The notes beneath the pieces were generated by a model. The model searched no databases. It saw only the letters and a list, made by a program, of their open reading frames with translations, and had not been told where the DNA came from. Shown in pieces: positions 28,197-39,961 of a stretch of DNA of 64,000 bases (the stretch's first letter is position 1; every line of letters starts with the position of its first letter). The stretch covers positions 248,001-312,000 of the forward strand of contig CAHJWG010000003.1 in NCBI GenBank assembly GCA_903642215.1, given 5' to 3'. This DNA is from Sphingobacteriaceae bacterium. Lineage in GTDB: Bacteria > Bacteroidota > Bacteroidia > Sphingobacteriales > Sphingobacteriaceae. The translations under genes and the position numbers were made by a program.

Positions 28197-29294
28197 ATGA
28201 AACCAGCAGCAAATTATAGTTTTGAATTTTTGGCTGCTATGCGGCAACTGGGAGATTCTCAGGCAGACAGCTTAATCGCAGATGTTTTTGCTGATGATCA
28301 TCAGAAATCAACCTTCAGAACTTTACTCGATTCCCTCACTTTTAACCGGCAATTAAATCAGCCTGATGATTTTTATGCCGTAAAAGAAGTATTCCTCTCC
28401 GCAGCAAAACTACCGGATTGGGCAGATCAAAAGCAAATGGCGCAGGGCGCGGCTTTTTTTGCAGTACATGCCGCAGCTATCATGAATTTGCTCGGCCTGC
28501 TTTCCCTCCCCTATTGTTACGCTGCCGCTGATGGTGCGCGGGTATTGGATTTATCCGAACGTATCAAAAATAAACCCGAACACCGTTTAGGAGAAACCGC
28601 GGATTTTGTTTGGGATGTGATGGCACCGAACGCTTTTGAGCCGGATGGAAAAGGCCTGGCAAGTATTTTAAAAGTACGTTTGCTGCACGCAGCCATCCGT
28701 TTTTATACCGTTAAAAGCAGTAAATGGAATACCGATTGGGGTTTGCCGGTGAACCAGGAAGATATGTGCGGCACCAATCTTTCATTCTCCTTTCTGGTGA
28801 TTCGTGGTTTACGAAAATTTGGATTAACCATTAGTTATGATGATCAGCAGGCTTTTATGCACTTGTGGAACGTTATCGGTTTTTTACTGGGATTAGATGA
28901 ACGCTTACTGCCCGAAACCGGCAAAGAAGCCTTGCAGCTGGAGGAAGCCATACGGCAGCGAAATTTTAAAAGCTCGGCACACGGGCAGGCGTTAACTCGT
29001 TCGCTCACCAAATATTTTGCCGTAGTAGATGCTGCTTTCCCCGAAAAGCAAACGATGCAATTGATGCGCTATTTACTGGGCGATGAGGTTGCAGATTTAT
29101 TAGCACTTCCGCAGCAGCAGGCACCAATTTCTACGGTAAGATTTTTAAAACTGATTAGCAATTTCCAGCTGTTTCAACAAAAAAATTCCAGGTTTGCCTA
29201 TCAGCAGCAGCACGCAGAATTTAAAAAAACACGCTCTGCAGCAACTTTAAAAAACTTAAACCGCTTTAGTTTACCGCTTAGTTTAACTTCATAA
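28197..29294 (+). CDS. MpaB-family (DUF2236) oxygenase-like protein
   Basis: 365 aa, mainly alpha-helical, cytoplasmic. It shows features of the MpaB/latex-clearing-protein fold: an early Asp/Arg helix region, VRLLHAAIRFYTVKS with the His and Arg expected near a b-type haem, and NQEDMCGTNLSFSF with WNVIGFLLGLDERLLPE. Members bind haem and oxidise hydrophobic substrates, but the substrate here is unknown. It is transcribed alone. A long hairpin made of inverted 13-base words follows the stop. Confidence 0.65.
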   Translation: MKPAANYSFEFLAAMRQLGDSQADSLIADVFADDHQKSTFRTLLDSLTFNRQLNQPDDFYAVKEVFLSAAKLPDWADQKQMAQGAAFFAVHAAAIMNLLGLLSLPYCYAAADGARVLDLSERIKNKPEHRLGETADFVWDVMAPNAFEPDGKGLASILKVRLLHAAIRFYTVKSSKWNTDWGLPVNQEDMCGTNLSFSFLVIRGLRKFGLTISYDDQQAFMHLWNVIGFLLGLDERLLPETGKEALQLEEAIRQRNFKSSAHGQALTRSLTKYFAVVDAAFPEKQTMQLMRYLLGDEVADLLALPQQQAPISTVRFLKLISNFQLFQQKNSRFAYQQQHAEFKKTRSAATLKNLNRFSLPLSLTS

Positions 29295-29296
29295 AT

Positions 29297-29362
29297 TGCC
29301 TGTAAAAGAAGTATTCATTTAAACTTGATTTCAAATTATGTCGATGCTTCTTTTACAAGCAA
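29297..29362. repeat. Hairpin of inverted 13-base words after the MpaB-like gene
   Basis: TTGCCTGTAAAAGAAGTAT (29297-29315 region) and ATGCTTCTTTTACAAGCAA (29344-29362) pair over 17 of 19 positions with a ~28-nt loop. It starts directly after the stop codon, so it may act as a terminator although no T run follows. Confidence 0.7.
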
Positions 29363-29604
29363 TTAATTTTGCTTTAAACTTATTTTGCCCGATCATCAGC
29401 TTCCTTAACGGTGACTTGATCAATTGTAAAATTCTATAAATGCAAGGCGTTTCAAAAATTAAAAAAATAATCTTTTCTGAAGGAATGTTTAAGAACTTCC
29501 TGCTTACCAGCACTTTAATCAGCGTTTAAATTTAATAAAACGGAACGTATCAAATTTTAATGCGTATAACACGGATAGTAATATAGCCTAATTCCGTGGT
29601 TTAA
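29363..29604. other. AT-rich intergenic region upstream of the hybrid sensor
   Basis: With the hairpin before it, the gap between genes is 310 bp. No RNA gene, repeat or operator that I can support. The promoter of the 1418-aa sensor must lie here. Confidence 0.4.
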
Positions 29605-32600
29605 ATGCGATCCAATTATATTCAAAGTTTATTAAACAGCACAGCCGCCTGTCTGATTGTCTTTTTCATTGCTTTAGCTGTACCTTCTTACGGTCAGAAT
29701 AAAATGATGAAATTTGAGCATATAGGTGTAGCGGAAGGTATTTCGCAAATAAATATCACTTGTATTTTTCAGGATAGCCAGGGTTTTATGTGGTTTGGAA
29801 CGAGAGACGGCTTAAACCGGTACGACGGCTATAATTTTACTATATACAGGTATGATGCTCAAAATAAAAACACCATCAGCAATAACTTTATCCAGGATAT
29901 AACCGAAGATAAAAGCGGTAATATCTGGATTGCAACACAAGTTAACGGCATCAATAAATTTGATGTTAAAAAAGAACAGTTTACCCGGTTTTTGCATGAT
30001 GACCGTAATGCTAACAGTATTTCGAGTAATGCCGTAAATAAAATTTTATTTGATCAGGAAGATAACTTGTGGATAGCAACCCAAAACGGCGGCTTAGATT
30101 ACTACAATACCAAAAAGAACTCCTTTAAGCATTATTTACACTCGGGTACCGACTTAAAAAGCATTAGCGACAATAACATTATAACCGTTTTTGAAGATTC
30201 TAAACACCGGTTGTGGGTTGGCACATATACACAAGGTTTATGTTTGTTTGATAAAAAAACACAAGGTTTTACCGGGTTTTCTCATAACGACAAAAACCCG
30301 GCTACTTTGTCTGGCAATGGTGTAACTACTATTTTTGAAGATGCAGCACACCAGATGTGGATCGGCACACAAGAAAACGGGCTTAACCTGTTTAACGAAA
30401 AAAGCAAAACTTTTCGCCGGTTTTTTCACGATACAAACAACCCGACAGGTTTAGTGGGTAATCATGTGCTTAGTATCAATCAGGATAGTAACGGCAGTTT
30501 GTGGGTAAGTGCAGAAAACGGCGGCATCAGCATACTTGATAAAGGTGCCGATCATTTTGACAATTACGCTCATGATGATATTGATAACAACAGTTTAAGC
30601 GGAAATTCTATTTACGCCATCTATAAAGATAAGCTGGGCAATATGTGGCTTGGGGCATTTAGCGCAGGCATCAATCTTTTCAAAAAAAGTACGGAGAAAT
30701 TTGTGCATTACAGGCATAATACCTCGCCCAATAGTTTATCTAATAATTTCGTACTCGATTTAACCGAAGATGCAGCAGGCAATATATGGGTTGGTACAGA
30801 CGGCGGCGGTATAAATAAATTTGATCCACAAAAAGGAACTTTTACAACTTTAAAGCAGCAAAAAAACGGCAGCGGTATTGCCGGTAATTATGTAATTGAT
30901 ATTGCCGAAGACAGTAGCCGTAATTTATGGATAGGAACGTGGGCGAACGGTATTAGTGTGTTAAACGAAGCTACAAACCGGATTACCAATTATAAACATA
31001 ACCCTGCTGACCCTAATAGTTTAGGTGGTAATAATATCTACTCGATTATCCATACCAGGGATAAAAAAACCTGGATCGGTACTTTTAACGACGGGTTAAG
31101 TGTATTTGACAGCGAAACAAAAACTTTTAAATCTTATCGGTTTAATATTAACAACCCGAAAGGCCTGAGCAGCGACCGGATCTATGCTTTGTTGGAAGAT
31201 AAACATAATAATTTGTGGATTGGTACTTACGATGCCGGTATGGATTTGCTAAACCGTAAAACAAATACTTTTACTCACTTCCGGCACGATGAAAAAACCA
31301 ATAGTATCAGTAATAACTCTATAACAGATTTATTCGAGGATCATAAAGGAAATTTGTGGATCAGTACATTTTCGGGTTTAAATTTATTTAACACACAAAC
31401 TCATAAATTTAAAATTTTTCGGGAAAATGACGGTTTGCCAAGCGATCTGATTTATGCTGTTCGGGAGGATAATAAAGGCAGGATCTGGATCAGTACTAAT
31501 ATGGGGATATCTATGTACGATCCGGGCAGCAATAAATTTGAAAACTTTACAACCGAAGATGGTTTGCAGGCTTCCGAATTTAAAGCTCATTCTGCTTTAA
31601 AAAGCCGCAGCGGCGTTATGTATTTCGGTGGCGTTAATGGTTTTAATGCTTTTGATCCCGAAAAAGTAACAAAGGAAAAAGGTTTCTCCCCGGTAGTTAT
31701 CACTAATTTTCAATTGTTTAATAAACCGCTGGCAATTGCAAAAAACAGTGATGACCCATCTCCGTTAAAACAAAATATTTCCTACACCAAATCGATTGAA
31801 CTTTCTTATGATCAATCTTTCATCTCACTGGAATATTCAGCCCTCGACTTTGCTTCCGCAGATAAAAAAGAATATGCCTTTACATTAGAAAACTTCGAAA
31901 AAGACTGGAATTATGTAGGTAAGCGTAATATGGCTTCGTATACAAATCTGGCTCCGGGTGCTTACGATTTCAAAATTAAATATAAAAACAGTGCCGGTAT
32001 CTGGTCGCCTGCAACGCTCGGTTTGCATATTATAATCCATCCTCCGTTTTGGGCAACCTGGTGGTTTAGGATTATTGCCGGCTGTGGTATTGTTTGTATT
32101 GCTTACACCTGGTATAAAAGCCGTGTACGCCAAATTGAGGCTCAAAAATTTTTATTAGAGAAACAGGTAATAGAACGGACTGCAGAAGTAAACCAGCAGG
32201 CCGGAGACTTGAAAGGGCTGAACAAGGATTTACTGGCCAAGTCGGAAGAGCTGGGTTTGCTTAACAAACAATTAATCAGCCAGACCCAGGAGGCAGAAAA
32301 GGCAAACCAAGCTAAAAGTATATTCCTGGCTACCATGAGCCACGAGATTCGTACACCGATGAACGGCGTATTAGGGATGGCCTCTCTTTTAAACGAAACA
32401 AAGCTTAACCCGGAGCAGCATGAGTTTGCCCAAACCATACTGCACAGCGGCGAAGCCTTGCTGAATGTAATTAACGATATCCTCGATTTTTCTAAAATTG
32501 AATCGGGTAAAATGGAACTTGACCCTCATCCGTTCAACATCCGTACTTGTGTTGAAGAAGTATTGGATTTGCTGGCAGGAAGGGCAGCACAGGCAGGGAT

Positions 32601-33861
32601 AGATTTAATGTACCAGATTGACCACAGCCTGCCTGCCCAAATAATAGGCGATAGCATGCGTTTACGCCAGGTGCTGATTAACCTTTTAGGTAACGCTTTA
32701 AAGTTTACCCCAAAGGGCGAAGTGTTTTTAGGGCTAACAATGGCTAAACAAACAGGCGGAGACGGGTTACAACTTGATTTTGAAGTAAAAGATACCGGTA
32801 TTGGCATTCCGGAAGAAAAACTGGACCGGTTGTTTAAAGCCTTCTCGCAGGTTGATTCTTCTACTACCCGAAATTTTGGGGGAACAGGGCTTGGCCTGGT
32901 AATTTGCGAACGGCTGATTAACCTGATGGGTGGCAATATTACGGTAAGCAGTGTTTTAGGTGCCGGTACAACTTTTAATTTTACCATAAAATGCGAGATC
33001 AGCCAGGAAAATAAAAAGCCTTTTAAGGCAATAAACATGGCCGAAGCAGAAGGCTGCAAGGTGCTGGTAGTAGATGATAACGCAACCAATCGCCGGATTT
33101 TACAACTACAGTTAGAAAATTGGAAACTGAAGCCTGTGATGACGCACTCCGGTAAAGATGCACTGGAAATTTTAAATAATCGGCCTGACTTTGACCTGCT
33201 TATATCTGACATGCAAATGCCGGAAATGGACGGGCTGGAACTTACCCAGTTGATCAAGGAAAAATATAAAGCTTTGCCCGTTATCCTGCTAAGTTCTGTG
33301 GGCGATGAGACCAGGAATAAGTATCCGGATTTGTTTACCGCCGTTTTAACAAAACCCGTTAAGCAGCAGCATTTAAGCCGGGTAATCCTGTCGGCCTTGC
33401 AGCATCAGCCAAAACAAGTAGAAACAGACCGCAAGCCGGACAGTCTTCTCAACAAAAATTTCGCCATAAATTATCCTCTAAAAATTATGGTTGCAGAGGA
33501 CAATCAGATCAACCAGAAACTGATTTTGAAAGTGCTGGAAAGGCTCGGCTATGAAGCCAGCCTGGCAACAACAGGAAAAGAAGTGATTGAAATGCTGAAT
33601 GCGCAATACCATGATGTGATTTTGATGGATATGCAAATGCCGGAAATGGACGGTTTGGAAGCAACCCGACAAATTAGAAAACACAATGCCCGGCAGCCGG
33701 TAATTGTTGCCCTTACGGCAAACGCAATGGTGGAAGACCGCGAAGAATGTTTTAAGGCCGGTATGGATAATTATATTTCTAAACCAATCAAAATTGAAAA
33801 TCTGATAGCCATACTCCAGCAAATAGGAACACAGGTTTACCCGGAAACGCCAAGTATATAA
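29605..33861 (+). CDS. Hybrid two-component sensor kinase with propeller sensor and two receiver domains
   Basis: 1418 aa. Signal/anchor segment (residues 1-30), then about thirteen Reg_prop repeats of the type EDxxGNLWIGT (about 35-720) forming periplasmic propellers, a Y_Y_Y domain (about 735-815) and a membrane helix (about 818-840). After a coiled coil come HisKA with phospho-His 913 (ATMSHEIRTPMNG), HATPase_c (N box INLLGNALKF, DTGIGIP, GTGLGL), receiver 1 (Asp1202 in ISDMQMPEMDG) and receiver 2 (Asp1342 in LMDMQMPEMDG). Classical Bacteroidota HTCS proteins end in an AraC helix-turn-helix. This one does not, so its output must go to another protein. No partner gene is adjacent. Confidence 0.92.
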   Translation: MRSNYIQSLLNSTAACLIVFFIALAVPSYGQNKMMKFEHIGVAEGISQINITCIFQDSQGFMWFGTRDGLNRYDGYNFTIYRYDAQNKNTISNNFIQDITEDKSGNIWIATQVNGINKFDVKKEQFTRFLHDDRNANSISSNAVNKILFDQEDNLWIATQNGGLDYYNTKKNSFKHYLHSGTDLKSISDNNIITVFEDSKHRLWVGTYTQGLCLFDKKTQGFTGFSHNDKNPATLSGNGVTTIFEDAAHQMWIGTQENGLNLFNEKSKTFRRFFHDTNNPTGLVGNHVLSINQDSNGSLWVSAENGGISILDKGADHFDNYAHDDIDNNSLSGNSIYAIYKDKLGNMWLGAFSAGINLFKKSTEKFVHYRHNTSPNSLSNNFVLDLTEDAAGNIWVGTDGGGINKFDPQKGTFTTLKQQKNGSGIAGNYVIDIAEDSSRNLWIGTWANGISVLNEATNRITNYKHNPADPNSLGGNNIYSIIHTRDKKTWIGTFNDGLSVFDSETKTFKSYRFNINNPKGLSSDRIYALLEDKHNNLWIGTYDAGMDLLNRKTNTFTHFRHDEKTNSISNNSITDLFEDHKGNLWISTFSGLNLFNTQTHKFKIFRENDGLPSDLIYAVREDNKGRIWISTNMGISMYDPGSNKFENFTTEDGLQASEFKAHSALKSRSGVMYFGGVNGFNAFDPEKVTKEKGFSPVVITNFQLFNKPLAIAKNSDDPSPLKQNISYTKSIELSYDQSFISLEYSALDFASADKKEYAFTLENFEKDWNYVGKRNMASYTNLAPGAYDFKIKYKNSAGIWSPATLGLHIIIHPPFWATWWFRIIAGCGIVCIAYTWYKSRVRQIEAQKFLLEKQVIERTAEVNQQAGDLKGLNKDLLAKSEELGLLNKQLISQTQEAEKANQAKSIFLATMSHEIRTPMNGVLGMASLLNETKLNPEQHEFAQTILHSGEALLNVINDILDFSKIESGKMELDPHPFNIRTCVEEVLDLLAGRAAQAGIDLMYQIDHSLPAQIIGDSMRLRQVLINLLGNALKFTPKGEVFLGLTMAKQTGGDGLQLDFEVKDTGIGIPEEKLDRLFKAFSQVDSSTTRNFGGTGLGLVICERLINLMGGNITVSSVLGAGTTFNFTIKCEISQENKKPFKAINMAEAEGCKVLVVDDNATNRRILQLQLENWKLKPVMTHSGKDALEILNNRPDFDLLISDMQMPEMDGLELTQLIKEKYKALPVILLSSVGDETRNKYPDLFTAVLTKPVKQQHLSRVILSALQHQPKQVETDRKPDSLLNKNFAINYPLKIMVAEDNQINQKLILKVLERLGYEASLATTGKEVIEMLNAQYHDVILMDMQMPEMDGLEATRQIRKHNARQPVIVALTANAMVEDREECFKAGMDNYISKPIKIENLIAILQQIGTQVYPETPSI

Positions 33862-33944
33862 ATGCTTCTTTTAGCACTAAAAATTAGTGCCGATATAATT
33901 TTACCCGTAAATAAATCCCATTTTTTATGCCGTAAAAGAAGCAT
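33862..33944. repeat. Inverted pair of 13-base words between the sensor gene and ligA
   Basis: ATGCTTCTTTTAG (33862-33874) directly abuts the sensor stop codon and pairs with GTAAAAGAAGCAT (33932-33944). An inner hairpin GCACTA-aaaat-TAGTGC (33874-33890) may terminate transcription. Confidence 0.7.
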
Positions 33945-33985
33945 GGAAAACAGGCCGGATAAAACTCGAAAACTATATTTACTGA

Positions 33986-36046
<2,061 letters not shown>

Positions 36047-36080
36047 TTATTAATAAAATATTCGTTGTATAAAATATAAT

Positions 36081-37163
36081 ATGATCTCAAAATCTACTCA
36101 TATTATTATTGTAGGTGCCGGCATTGTAGGTGCCAGCCTTGCTTACCACCTGGCAAGTAAAAATGTGCGGGTTACGTTGATTGATGGTGCGCGCGGCCCT
36201 GCCCGCGATGCCACGGAGAAGTCTTTTGCCTGGATTACTGCCGGGGATGATGTAATAGAAACTCATTTCAATTTCAGACAACAAGCCATTGCCGACTGGC
36301 ACAGATTGGAAAATGAACTAAGAGGCGCATTCAAGGTTAACTGGTCGGGTGCGCTGAGTTGGTATAAAGATATGGCGGAGGCAGATCGTATTGTAAATAA
36401 ACTTAGTAGTTTTGAGTACAAGGTACGCCTGATTGATTCGCAACAAATACAACACTTAGAGCCTAATCTGAAAATTATACCCGATCAGGCGGTGTTTGCT
36501 GAGAATGAAGGCGCAATTGATGCCGTGCTTACCACGAAATTATTGGTTGCAGCCGCCGGTAATGCAGGTGCTGATATTCGATTTAATACTACTGTATTAT
36601 CTTTAATAACCAGCGGATCACGAATCAAAGGTGTGGTTACTGCAAATGGCAACTTAAATGCCGATATGGTTGTTTTAGCGATAGGAACAGGCACAGCCGC
36701 ACTATGCCAGCCAATGGGTTTGACGCTTCCAATTGATATATCACCAGCTATCTTAATGAAGTTTCGTACCCAGCAGCGGTTCGTGAACCGAATTGTTTCT
36801 AACCCGTTCATGGAAATCCGTGCTGCTTCAAATGAACTGATGCTGGCTGCAGAAGATTATATAGATGAATCAGTAGAAAATAATCCGCAGGCTATAGCCA
36901 GGCGTACATCAGAAACAATTAAAAAACACTGGCAAGGTACAGAGCAGATTGAACTTATTAATACTATGGTAGGAAAAAGACCTGTTCCTAAAGACGGACA
37001 GCCAATTATAGGACGAACACCTGATATAGACGGCTTATATCTTTCAGTTATGCATCCTGGCGTAACGCTCGCTGCTATCGCAGGCAGACTTGCTACTGAT
37101 GAAATAATTAGTGATCAGGACAATGTTTTACTATCGGCTTATCGGCCTAATAGATTTAATTGA
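36081..37163 (+). CDS. FAD-dependent oxidoreductase, DAO family
   Basis: 360 aa. The N-terminal dinucleotide-binding motif IIIVGAGIVGASLAYHLAS (about residues 9-27) ends in VTLID. A second conserved region is VVLAIGTGT and the C-terminal family motif is GKRPVPKDGQPIIGRTPDIDGLYLSVMHPGVTLA. This is the pattern of D-amino-acid dehydrogenase/glycine oxidase-type enzymes, which oxidise amines or amino acids with FAD. Substrate unknown. 34 bp downstream of ligA on the same strand; no functional link is evident. Confidence 0.82.
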   Translation: MISKSTHIIIVGAGIVGASLAYHLASKNVRVTLIDGARGPARDATEKSFAWITAGDDVIETHFNFRQQAIADWHRLENELRGAFKVNWSGALSWYKDMAEADRIVNKLSSFEYKVRLIDSQQIQHLEPNLKIIPDQAVFAENEGAIDAVLTTKLLVAAAGNAGADIRFNTTVLSLITSGSRIKGVVTANGNLNADMVVLAIGTGTAALCQPMGLTLPIDISPAILMKFRTQQRFVNRIVSNPFMEIRAASNELMLAAEDYIDESVENNPQAIARRTSETIKKHWQGTEQIELINTMVGKRPVPKDGQPIIGRTPDIDGLYLSVMHPGVTLAAIAGRLATDEIISDQDNVLLSAYRPNRFN

Positions 37164-37254
37164 TTCTGGTATAAATGCCAATAATCTTAATATTTAATTC
37201 ACATATCCTATCTAAAAACACAAAATATTATCTTAGCGGCTTCTAAAACGTATA

Positions 37255-38136
37255 ATGAAAAAATTTTATGGTACCGGAGTTGCAATAGTTACTCCGTTTC
37301 AAACTGATGGTTCTGTTGATTATCCCGCTTTGGAAAGATTAATTGAGAACCTGATTGAAAATGGCATTGATTACCTCATTTCTCTCGGTACAACCGGAGA
37401 AAGTGCAACGTTATCTTCGGCAGAAAAAAAAGAAATCTGGGCTTTTACGGCTAAAATTGTGGCTGGCCGGGTTCCTTTGATTGCAGGCATCGGCGGTAAT
37501 TATACCAATGCGGTTATCGAAATCATCAAAAACTTTGATCAACAAGGCTTTGATGCAATTCTTTCAGTTAGTCCGTATTACAATAAACCTACACAGGAAG
37601 GGATTTATCAGCATTATAAAGCGATTGCTGCGGCATCTGATTTACCGGTTATTTTATACAACGTGCCGGGCAGAACGGGCAGCAATATCTCCGCAGAAAC
37701 TACAATTAGACTGGCGCATGATTGCCCCAATATTATAGCGATAAAAGAAGCATCCGGAAATTTTGATCAGTTTAACCGGATTATGCGCGATAAACCAGAA
37801 GATTTTATGTTGATTTCCGGCGATGACCCTGTTACTTTGCCCATGATTGCTTTAGGTGCCGTTGGCGTAATATCTGTAATCGGGAATGCTGTACCGCAAT
37901 TATTTTCGGATATGGTTAGATTAGCTTTAAATGGAAAATGGGATGCAGCACGCATCATCCATTCAAAATTAATTGAATTTACCCATTTAATGTTTGCCGA
38001 CGGAAATCCGGCCGGTGTAAAAGAAGCATTAAAGATTTCGGGCATCTGCGGGAATACTTTAAGGCTGCCTTTAGTAAATGTAAATGCTAAAATTGCCGCA
38101 GAAATTAGCGAAGAGCTTGAAAAGTTAAACGCATAA
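37255..38136 (+). CDS. dapA: 4-hydroxy-tetrahydrodipicolinate synthase
   Basis: 293 aa class I aldolase, full length. It condenses pyruvate with aspartate semialdehyde in the lysine/diaminopimelate pathway. TPF near the start (VAIVTPF), the GTTGES phosphate/substrate loop, the Tyr in LYNVPGRTG and the Schiff-base Lys164 in IIAIKEASG are all present. It supplies meso-diaminopimelate, consistent with the DAP-type motif in MurE further along. Two copies of the 13-base word lie inside the gene (37741, 38017). Confidence 0.95.
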   Translation: MKKFYGTGVAIVTPFQTDGSVDYPALERLIENLIENGIDYLISLGTTGESATLSSAEKKEIWAFTAKIVAGRVPLIAGIGGNYTNAVIEIIKNFDQQGFDAILSVSPYYNKPTQEGIYQHYKAIAAASDLPVILYNVPGRTGSNISAETTIRLAHDCPNIIAIKEASGNFDQFNRIMRDKPEDFMLISGDDPVTLPMIALGAVGVISVIGNAVPQLFSDMVRLALNGKWDAARIIHSKLIEFTHLMFADGNPAGVKEALKISGICGNTLRLPLVNVNAKIAAEISEELEKLNA

Positions 38137-38162
38137 AAAAATCCAATCAATTGGATTTTTTT
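38135..38162. terminator. Terminator after dapA
   Basis: AAAAAATCCAAT-ca-ATTGGATTTTTT, a near-perfect palindrome between convergent dapA and the Hc1 gene, able to serve both strands. Confidence 0.9.
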
Positions 38163-38180
38163 ATGCTAAAAGAAGCATTA

Positions 38181-38366
38181 TTATTTTTCTGTTTCTGAGT
38201 TTTTGGTATCCTGAATTTCTAAACGTATTGCCTGCGCCAGATTTTTTAAATCCTGCATTCCTTTTCTAATCCGGGTTCCGGCTGCACTATTGCCTTTATT
38301 GTAAAACTTGTCGGCATCGGCTTCCAAACTGGTGATCAACTTTTTAATTTCGTCAAATTTTTTCAT
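38181..38366 (-). CDS. Histone H1-like protein Hc1 (Bacteroidota type)
   Basis: 61 aa. LEADADKFYNKGNSAAGTRI, then RKGMQDLKNLAQAIRLEIQD, matches the short Bacteroidota Hc1/histone H1-like family, a likely DNA-binding nucleoid protein. It forms two amphipathic helices with no membrane segment. Single gene, convergent with dapA; the shared region contains a 13-base word (38166-38178). Confidence 0.8.
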   Translation of the reverse strand: MKKFDEIKKLITSLEADADKFYNKGNSAAGTRIRKGMQDLKNLAQAIRLEIQDTKNSETEK

Positions 38367-38512
38367 TATAAATTTTAGGTTAGGCTTTGTTTTTTTTAAT
38401 TGTATAAGCTAATATATATTGTTTTTAGATAAATAGCAATTGAATCTGCTTTTTTCATTTTTTTCAACAATCAGTATAAAGTGAATTCTAAACTGTAATT
38501 TTTACTCATAAA

Positions 38513-38540
38513 AAAAGCACTGATTTAATTCAGTGCTTTT
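38513..38540 (-). terminator. Terminator after the alpha-oxoamine synthase gene
   Basis: AAAAGCACTGA-ttta-TTCAGTGCTTTT hairpin, about 20 bp past the stop of the minus-strand gene ending at 38561. Confidence 0.88.
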
Positions 38541-38560
38541 ATAAAGATTTGAGTTAATTA

Positions 38561-39802
38561 TCAGGCCAGGACAAACTTATTTTCTTTGTAATAACCAGCT
38601 TTTAATTTTTCGGAAACCTCGCTGTAAGCATCCAACGTGCGTTGCACGTCTTCTAAAGTATGCATTGCTGTTGGGATGATCCGAAGTTCGATCAACCCTT
38701 TCGGAATTACCGGATACATTACGATCGAACAAAAAATACTGTAATTTTCGCGCAGATCCATTGTTAAACTGGTTGCTTCATCTAAATCACCTTTTAAAAA
38801 TACAGGCGTAACCATCGTATTGGTAATGCCTAAATCAAAACCACGTGTACGCAAACCTTCCTGCAAAGCCATCGCTATTTTCCAGAGCTTTTCGCGTAAT
38901 TCCGGCCGGTTCATCAGCAGTTCCAGGCGTTTTCTCAAACCGATAACCATTGGCATCGGTAATGCTTTTGCAAAAGTTTGAGAACGCATATTGTAGCGTA
39001 AAAAGTTGATAATGGTTTGATTTGAAGCGACAAATGCACCAATACCAGCCATCGATTTTGCAAAAGTGCCGAAGTAAACATCTACCTCATCGATACAATT
39101 CTGTGCTTCGTGTGTACCTGCACCGGTTTTGCCCATGGTACCGAAACCATGTGCATCATCAATCAGTAAGCGAAATTTATACTGCTCTTTTAAAGCTACA
39201 ATTTCTTTAATTTTTCCCTGCGCGCCAGACATCCCGAAAACACCTTCGGTTATTACCAAAATACCGCCGCCGGTTTGTTCTGTTAATTTGGAAGCACGTT
39301 CCAGCTGTTTTTCAAAACTAACCATATCATTATGCTGATAAACGTAGCGCTTGCCCATGTGCAAACGAACTCCATCAATGATGCAGGCATGAGATTCTCC
39401 GTCATAAACAATCACATCGTTCCGATCTACCAAACTATCGATGATCGAAACCATGCCCTGGTAACCGTAATTGAGCAAAAAAGCATCTTCTTTACCTACA
39501 AAAGCAGCAAGATCTTTTTCCAGTGCTTCATGCTGACTGGAGTTTCCGGACATCATTCTGGCTCCCATCGGGTACGCCATTCCGTATTCTGCAGCAGCAT
39601 CTGCATCAGCTTTGCGTACTTCCGGATGGTTTGCCAATCCCAAATAATTATTTAAGCTCCAAACCAAGTGTTCTTTGCCTCTGAAGGTCATGTGCGGATC
39701 AATTTCTCCTTCCAGTTTCGGAAAAGAAAAATAACCGTGCGACCAGCTTTGATGCTGCCCCAGCGGACCCATATTTTTTTGTATTTTATCAAATAAATCC
39801 AA
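38561..39802 (-). CDS. Alpha-oxoamine synthase family PLP enzyme (KBL/AONS/SPT-like)
   Basis: 413 aa. Features of the family: SLNNYLGLANHPEV, GARMMSGNSSQHEALE, DGESHACIIDGVRL, the cofactor-binding LLIDDAHGFGTMG and the PLP lysine in GTFAKSMAGIGAFVAS. These enzymes condense an amino acid with an acyl-CoA or acyl-ACP. In Bacteroidota such genes serve sphingolipid or sulfonolipid base synthesis, or biotin/threonine pathways. The N-terminus MDLFDKIQKNMGPLG differs from typical BioF/KBL, so a lipid role is plausible but unproven. Single gene with its own terminator. Confidence 0.8.
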   Translation of the reverse strand: MDLFDKIQKNMGPLGQHQSWSHGYFSFPKLEGEIDPHMTFRGKEHLVWSLNNYLGLANHPEVRKADADAAAEYGMAYPMGARMMSGNSSQHEALEKDLAAFVGKEDAFLLNYGYQGMVSIIDSLVDRNDVIVYDGESHACIIDGVRLHMGKRYVYQHNDMVSFEKQLERASKLTEQTGGGILVITEGVFGMSGAQGKIKEIVALKEQYKFRLLIDDAHGFGTMGKTGAGTHEAQNCIDEVDVYFGTFAKSMAGIGAFVASNQTIINFLRYNMRSQTFAKALPMPMVIGLRKRLELLMNRPELREKLWKIAMALQEGLRTRGFDLGITNTMVTPVFLKGDLDEATSLTMDLRENYSIFCSIVMYPVIPKGLIELRIIPTAMHTLEDVQRTLDAYSEVSEKLKAGYYKENKFVLA

Positions 39803-39900
39803 AATAGTTTATTTTAAAAAGTGAATGTAACGCGGTAAAGTTAATTGTTAAACTTTTTAACAGCAAAAGAAGCACCAAACTCTCAACAAAAAGTAACAAA

Positions 39901-39930
39901 AAAGGCCTTTGCATTTACAAAGGCCTGTAA
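39901..39930 (-). terminator. Terminator at the end of the dcw cluster
   Basis: AAAGGCCTTTG-catttac-AAAGGCCT hairpin about 30 bp beyond the ftsZ stop; on the minus strand it is followed by T-rich sequence. Confidence 0.85.
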
Positions 39931-39961
39931 TAAAAATAATTTGTTGATTTATGCTAATTTA

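Noticed and set aside
32526..33257. 243-aa reverse frame within the hybrid sensor kinase
   Set aside because: Shadow of the kinase domain coding sequence; no start context and antisense to clear conserved motifs.
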